Origin: F23-B02 sp963625685 | Lineage (GTDB): Bacteria > Bacillota > Clostridia > Oscillospirales > Oscillospiraceae | NCBI GenBank assembly: GCA_963625685.1 | Contig: CAVFTR010000004.1 | Coordinates: 80,823 to 144,822, forward strand | Length of the DNA: 64,000 nt | Direction: 5' to 3' | Position numbers and translations under genes: made by a program | The notes under the pieces: generated by a model | The model's database searches: none | What the model saw: only the letters and a program-made list of their open reading frames with translations | Told to the model about the DNA's origin: nothing | Part shown: in pieces, positions 60,959-64,000 of the stretch | How the letters are laid out: every line of letters starts with the position of its first letter | How positions within the stretch are numbered: position 1 is the stretch's first letter

Positions 60959-61972
60959 ATGAAAAATAAAATACTCGCCGCGCTTCTCGCGCTGCTCCTG
61001 CTGTGCCCGCTGCTGCCGCTGCCCGCGCTGGCCGACGGCTACTGCGGCGAAAATGTCAGCTGGTCGCTGTCGGATGCGGGCGTCCTGACGCTGTCCGGCG
61101 CGGGGGATATGGCCGACTTCGAGCGCGGCGACGCGCCCTGGTACGCGCAGCGCGATAAGCTGCGCAGCGTCGTCGTTTCCTCCGGCGTCACCGCGATCGG
61201 CTCCGCCGCCTTCTCCGGCTGCGGACTCATCGAGGAGCTCAGCCTGCCCCTGTCGCTCCGCCGCATCGGCGACGGCGCCCTCGACGATACCTACGCCCTC
61301 AAAAGCGTTTACTACGAAGGCTCCATCGCCGATTGGAAGGCGATAGATATCGGCCTCGGCGTGAGCTTCGGCTCGGCAAAGCTCGTCTGCGCGGACAAAA
61401 CAGAGCCCTTTTCCGATATCTCCGGCTGGTACCGCGACTATATCGTCACCTGCTACATGGCCGATATCGTCAACGGCTGCGGCGACGGCACCTTCCGCCC
61501 CGAGCAGAACGTGACCCGCGCGCAGTTTGTCATGATGCTCTACAACATGGGCGGCCGCCCGGAGGTGAGCGATACCTCGCTCGGCTTTTCCGACGCCGAG
61601 CGTGTGCAGCAGGTGTACGCCGCGGCCGTCAAGTGGGGCGTGCGCGCCGGCATCGTCAAGGGCTACGACGACAATACCTTCCGCCCCGACGAGAATATCA
61701 GCCGCGCCCAGATGGCGGCCTTCGCCTACCGCTTCCTGCGCCTCGGCGTGAGCGATACGGCCCTCGAGCCCGTCAGTGCGCGCAATTATTTCCGCGACTA
61801 CGGCAGCATACCCGACTATTTCCGCGAAGCGGTCGACGTGATGGCGAACCTCGGCGTCATAAAAGGCTATCCCGACGGCTCCTTCGACCCCGGGGGCCTT
61901 GCGTCCCGCGGCCAGTCCGCCGCCGTGATGGCCCGCCTCCTCACTGCCCTGACCGAGCTGCGCGAACAATGA
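60959..61972 (+). CDS. SLH-domain surface protein with a short LRR-like module
   Basis: A 337-residue exported protein: signal peptide (ILAALLALLLLCPLLPLPALA), a BspA-type module (about 30-135; LTLSGAGDMADF, VSSGVTAIGSAAFSGCGLIE), then three SLH repeats (about 145-330; FSDISGWYRDYIVTCYMADI, GYDDNTFRPDENISRAQMAA, GYPDGSFDPGGLASRGQ). ATG 60959 lies 6 bases after AGGGAG; ATG 60953 is too close. It is only 62 bp from the previous gene, but a terminator lies between, so expression may need read-through or an unseen promoter. Role unknown, likely wall-associated. Confidence 0.88.
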   Translation: MKNKILAALLALLLLCPLLPLPALADGYCGENVSWSLSDAGVLTLSGAGDMADFERGDAPWYAQRDKLRSVVVSSGVTAIGSAAFSGCGLIEELSLPLSLRRIGDGALDDTYALKSVYYEGSIADWKAIDIGLGVSFGSAKLVCADKTEPFSDISGWYRDYIVTCYMADIVNGCGDGTFRPEQNVTRAQFVMMLYNMGGRPEVSDTSLGFSDAERVQQVYAAAVKWGVRAGIVKGYDDNTFRPDENISRAQMAAFAYRFLRLGVSDTALEPVSARNYFRDYGSIPDYFREAVDVMANLGVIKGYPDGSFDPGGLASRGQSAAVMARLLTALTELREQ

Positions 61973-61984
61973 CATAAAACCCCG

Positions 61985-62015
61985 AAAATGCTCTGCCAAA
62001 CGGCAGAGCATTTTT
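61985..62015 (+). terminator. Intrinsic terminator after the second SLH gene
   Basis: AAAATGCTCTGCC pairs with GGCAGAGCATTTTT around AAAC. Confidence 0.93.
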
Positions 62016-62092
62016 CGTATCAGCGCTTTTCCTGTGCGCGTCCGAGCCCGACTGCACGGTGAAGCTGCCCTTAACGCCGCCGATTGGCGCTG

Positions 62093-62374
62093 AGATTAAG
62101 CATAAGAGGAGCATCCGAACCCGTTTTTAAGCGGCTCTGAGCGCCGCAGGCTGCGTTTTGCTCGATCACAAGGCGTCAGCCTTCCTCAATCGCAAAGCCT
62201 TGCCTGCAACGCACAGCCCTCGCTTAAAAATCGCAGACCTCAGCCGTTGAGTTTTTGCCCTTAATCAAGGCAGAGGACGCGGGAATACTGACGTATTTCA
62301 AGGACGATAACGCAGAGAAAGGGCAAAAGATCATGGCTGAGGCGGAGTTCGGATACTCCCCTTATGCTTAAGCT
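62093..62374. repeat. 282-bp element with 28-bp inverted ends and two internal hairpins
   Basis: The ends 62093-62120 and 62347-62374 are inverted repeats matching at 25 of 28 positions. Inside are two independent stem-loops: A, TTTTTAAGCG (62124-62133) with CGCTTAAAAA (62221-62230); B, CCTCAGCC plus TTTTGCCCTT (62238-62262) with AAGGGCAAAA plus GGCTGAGG (62319-62342). The whole could fold as a three-way junction. No ORF of note lies inside. It may be a MITE-like mobile repeat or a structured non-coding RNA. It occupies most of a 462-bp gap; the remaining bases (62016-62092 and 62375-62445) show nothing clear. Confidence 0.6.
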
Positions 62375-62445
62375 GACGGGAGGCGAACCGCTGCCGGTTT
62401 TGGCAGGCGGATTTTCACCCATGCGGCGGCTGAAAATAAAAAACC

Positions 62446-62477
62446 AAAAGCAGAGTTCGATCGAACTCTGCTTTTTA
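62446..62477. terminator. Terminator of the XRE gene
   Basis: AAAAGCAGAGTTCGATCGAACTCTGCTTTTT is an almost perfect palindrome with flanking A and T runs; it ends the minus-strand XRE gene. Confidence 0.9.
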
Positions 62478-62816
62478 TTATATTGAACAGTATTTTCTGA
62501 ACGCCGTCTTTGACGCCTTCACAATATCGCGTATTACGTTCAGCTCTCTTGAAGAGCAGTCGCCGAGCATGGCGAGGATATCGTTTATATCCGAGGCCCG
62601 CGACGCCGTCTCCCCGTCAAAAAGCAGCTCGTCTGTACGCACCTCCAGCACCTCGGCGATCGAGACAAGAACAGGGAGGCTCAGCTTGGTGTTTCCGGTT
62701 TCGATATGGCTCATGTGCGTCGGAGAAATGTCGATTTTTTCCGCCAGCTCCTCCTGCGACAAGCCGAGAGCTTTACGATTTTTCCTTATTCTCTGCCCGA
62801 TCTCATAATAATCCAT
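62478..62816 (-). CDS. XRE family transcriptional regulator
   Basis: A 112-residue regulator with an N-terminal Cro/CI helix-turn-helix: IRKNRKALGLSQEELAEKI and ISPTHMSHIETGNTKLSLPV, then a short C-terminal helical tail (about 70-112) that is probably for dimerisation. The ribosome site before ATG 62816 is weak (GAGCGGTGA). It is divergent from the repeat-bearing surface protein at 63008 and lies beside the 282-bp element. The target is unknown; the adjacent surface gene is a candidate. Confidence 0.9.
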   Translation of the reverse strand: MDYYEIGQRIRKNRKALGLSQEELAEKIDISPTHMSHIETGNTKLSLPVLVSIAEVLEVRTDELLFDGETASRASDINDILAMLGDCSSRELNVIRDIVKASKTAFRKYCSI

Positions 62817-62848
62817 ACAAATTCACCGCTCATTGAGTTAAATTATAC

Positions 62849-62877
62849 TTGAATTATATGGGCAGATATGCTATCAT
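62849..62877 (+). promoter_or_regulatory. Promoter of the tandem-repeat surface protein
   Basis: TTGAAT at 62849-62854, 17-bp spacer, TATCAT at 62872-62877. The spacer carries the GGGCAGATATGCTAT string shared with the promoter at 58156. The 130-nt leader holds a small hairpin (ATAGGC/GCCTAT). Confidence 0.6.
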
Positions 62878-63007
62878 TGCAATGAACTACATAGGCTAAA
62901 ATGCGCCTATACAGTTCAAATACCTGAGCAGGGAGCGATGGGATGAAGAAAAAATGAGCGAGCAAACGAAATAAATAATAAAAAATACCAAAAAAGGAGA
63001 ACAAAGC

Positions 63008-64000
63008 ATGAAAAAACGAATTCTCAGCATTCTGCTCTGCCTTGTCATGCTGCTGGGTCTGATCCCCGCTGCTGCCCTGGCGGAGGAGACTGTGCCGACA
63101 CCAATAAGCAGCATTGCGGCCACGATCACCGCTCCGGCTATCGGTGAAACGCCGGCAGCAACAGCGACACTAACTCCGGCAGATGGACTAACGTGCGGAA
63201 CGGTATATTGGTTCAAACTTTCTGATAGCAAGAATCCCGAGACTGCATCCGCAGAGGACTGGAGCAAAATGTCTGAAGACGATACGTTTGACGAGGATCA
63301 TTACTATAAGGTAAACATCTCTCTCAGTCCAAATACTGGCTTCTCATTTGCAACTGACGTCAGCGGCAGCGTAAATAAAGAAAGCTGCACGGTGACAAAT
63401 TATGGCTTTATGGCGGCGCTTACGCGCATCTTCACGTCGCTTGAGGCTCCCGCGCCCGCATATCCTGACTACGACGATATCACTAATCTTGACAAGATAC
63501 AGATCGGCATGATCTGCTCGCAGGATCCCCAGGGGCACAGCAAATTCTACGGACTGCTCGACGGCGGGACTATCTCCAGCGGCCAGGCCGAGAAGAAAGA
63601 CGGAGTATATCAGTTTACGCTTACGATCAATCCCGCGATATATCTGGCTCAGTACAATAAGGACACTGGAATCAAGCACGAGTTCGTAACAGCTCCCGAG
63701 AAAATCGATCTCGATTCACTGTCTATCGTCGTAAAATACGACAGCGAGAAGAAGGAATGGAGCGCGGTACCCAATAACGAAGACATGGTCCAGCTCGGCC
63801 TCTTCGTCAAGTGCGAGGCTCCCGCGCCCGCATATCCTGACCTCGATGATATCACTAATCTTGACAAGATACAGATCGGCATGCTCTGCTCGCAGGATCC
63901 CCAGGGACACAGCAAATTCTACGGACTGCTCGACGGCGGGACTACCTCCAGCGGCCAGGCCGAGAAGAAAGACGGAGTATATCAGTTTACGCTTACGATC
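63008..64000 (+). CDS. Exported protein with near-identical 124-residue tandem repeats (3' partial)
   Basis: The frame is open from ATG 63008 to the window end (331 codons) and continues beyond. AAAGGAG precedes the ATG. Signal peptide (ILSILLCLVMLLGLIPAAALA), a unique domain of about 115 residues, then repeats starting at EAPAPAYPD. Repeat 1 is 63443-63814 (372 bp); repeat 2 starts at 63815 and is cut by the window edge. No known domain is recognised; the Pro/Ala start of each unit looks like a linker. By analogy with neighbours it may end in SLH domains, but that is outside the window. Confidence 0.8.
   Translation, partial: MKKRILSILLCLVMLLGLIPAAALAEETVPTPISSIAATITAPAIGETPAATATLTPADGLTCGTVYWFKLSDSKNPETASAEDWSKMSEDDTFDEDHYYKVNISLSPNTGFSFATDVSGSVNKESCTVTNYGFMAALTRIFTSLEAPAPAYPDYDDITNLDKIQIGMICSQDPQGHSKFYGLLDGGTISSGQAEKKDGVYQFTLTINPAIYLAQYNKDTGIKHEFVTAPEKIDLDSLSIVVKYDSEKKEWSAVPNNEDMVQLGLFVKCEAPAPAYPDLDDITNLDKIQIGMLCSQDPQGHSKFYGLLDGGTTSSGQAEKKDGVYQFTLTI
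63443..64000 (+). repeat. 372-bp tandem repeats within the surface protein gene
   Basis: Unit 1 is 63443-63814, unit 2 begins at 63815. Over the 186 bases of unit 2 that are visible, I count about six differences from unit 1, several of them clustered near the start (codons Tyr/Leu and Asp). This is a recent duplication; more units may follow. Confidence 0.9.

Noticed and set aside
62093..62374. Insertion sequence with terminal inverted repeats
   Set aside because: No transposase frame and no obvious target duplication; kept only as a non-coding structured or MITE-like element.

Overview
The window looks like a chromosomal segment of a Gram-positive, spore-forming Clostridia member, most likely Oscillospiraceae/Oscillospirales. 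The pointers are GC-rich coding sequence, spoIIE and a SpoIIP-family amidase gene, SleB-type and NlpC/P60 wall hydrolases, S-layer-homology (SLH) surface proteins, a 2-oxoacid:ferredoxin oxidoreductase, reverse rubrerythrin and hemZ. The genus cannot be fixed from the sequence alone. No rRNA, tRNA, CRISPR array, prophage or intact insertion sequence was seen.

Layout. 1-3934: potABCD polyamine importer (potA truncated by the window edge). 3965-6683: a zinc-ribbon protein and three exported or membrane-anchored proteins of unknown function, divergent from a sigma factor/DUF4367 anti-sigma-like pair (6842-8159). 8171-15217: a cobalamin-riboswitch operon that encodes a short leader peptide, an SLH-anchored beta-propeller protein, a DUF4430 lipoprotein and a complete ECF transporter (T, fused A-A, S); this is the most interesting system here. 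15416-18968: a P-loop NTPase followed by a four-subunit 2-oxoacid:ferredoxin oxidoreductase. 19042-21797: spoIIE and a small membrane protein. 21832-25231: copper P-type ATPase, then an autoregulated PadR/membrane-protein pair. 25242-30684: SH3/NlpC hydrolase, apbE, 3-methyladenine glycosylase, recG. 30761-35904: MarR-controlled heterodimeric ABC exporter and a LysR regulator. 36003-39314: reverse rubrerythrin, SpoIIP-like amidase, TSCPD protein, SleB-like hydrolase. 39326-43065: rsmG, an unknown protein, a nucleoside kinase and hemZ. 43235-46595: an ECF sigma factor in an operon with an ABC-2 type transporter. 46628-54476: the conserved housekeeping run gdpP-rplI-dnaB-tilS-hpt-ftsH. 54474-64000: an accessory surface-protein region with small HTH regulators, a BspA-type LRR protein, a MarR/MATE operon, two SLH proteins, a 282-bp structured non-coding element and a partial surface protein with near-identical tandem repeats.

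How it works together. Many genes are packed in operons with ATGA, TGATG or similar overlaps, and most operons end in clear intrinsic terminators. Regulation visible in the sequence includes a B12 riboswitch, a consensus promoter with a perfect 14-bp MarR dyad, two tandem PadR-like dyads over the padR promoter, and a nested palindrome between the small HTH gene and the LRR gene. The SLH/DUF4430/ECF operon reads as an outer-surface cobalamin capture and import line: wall-anchored binder, membrane lipoprotein, then transporter.
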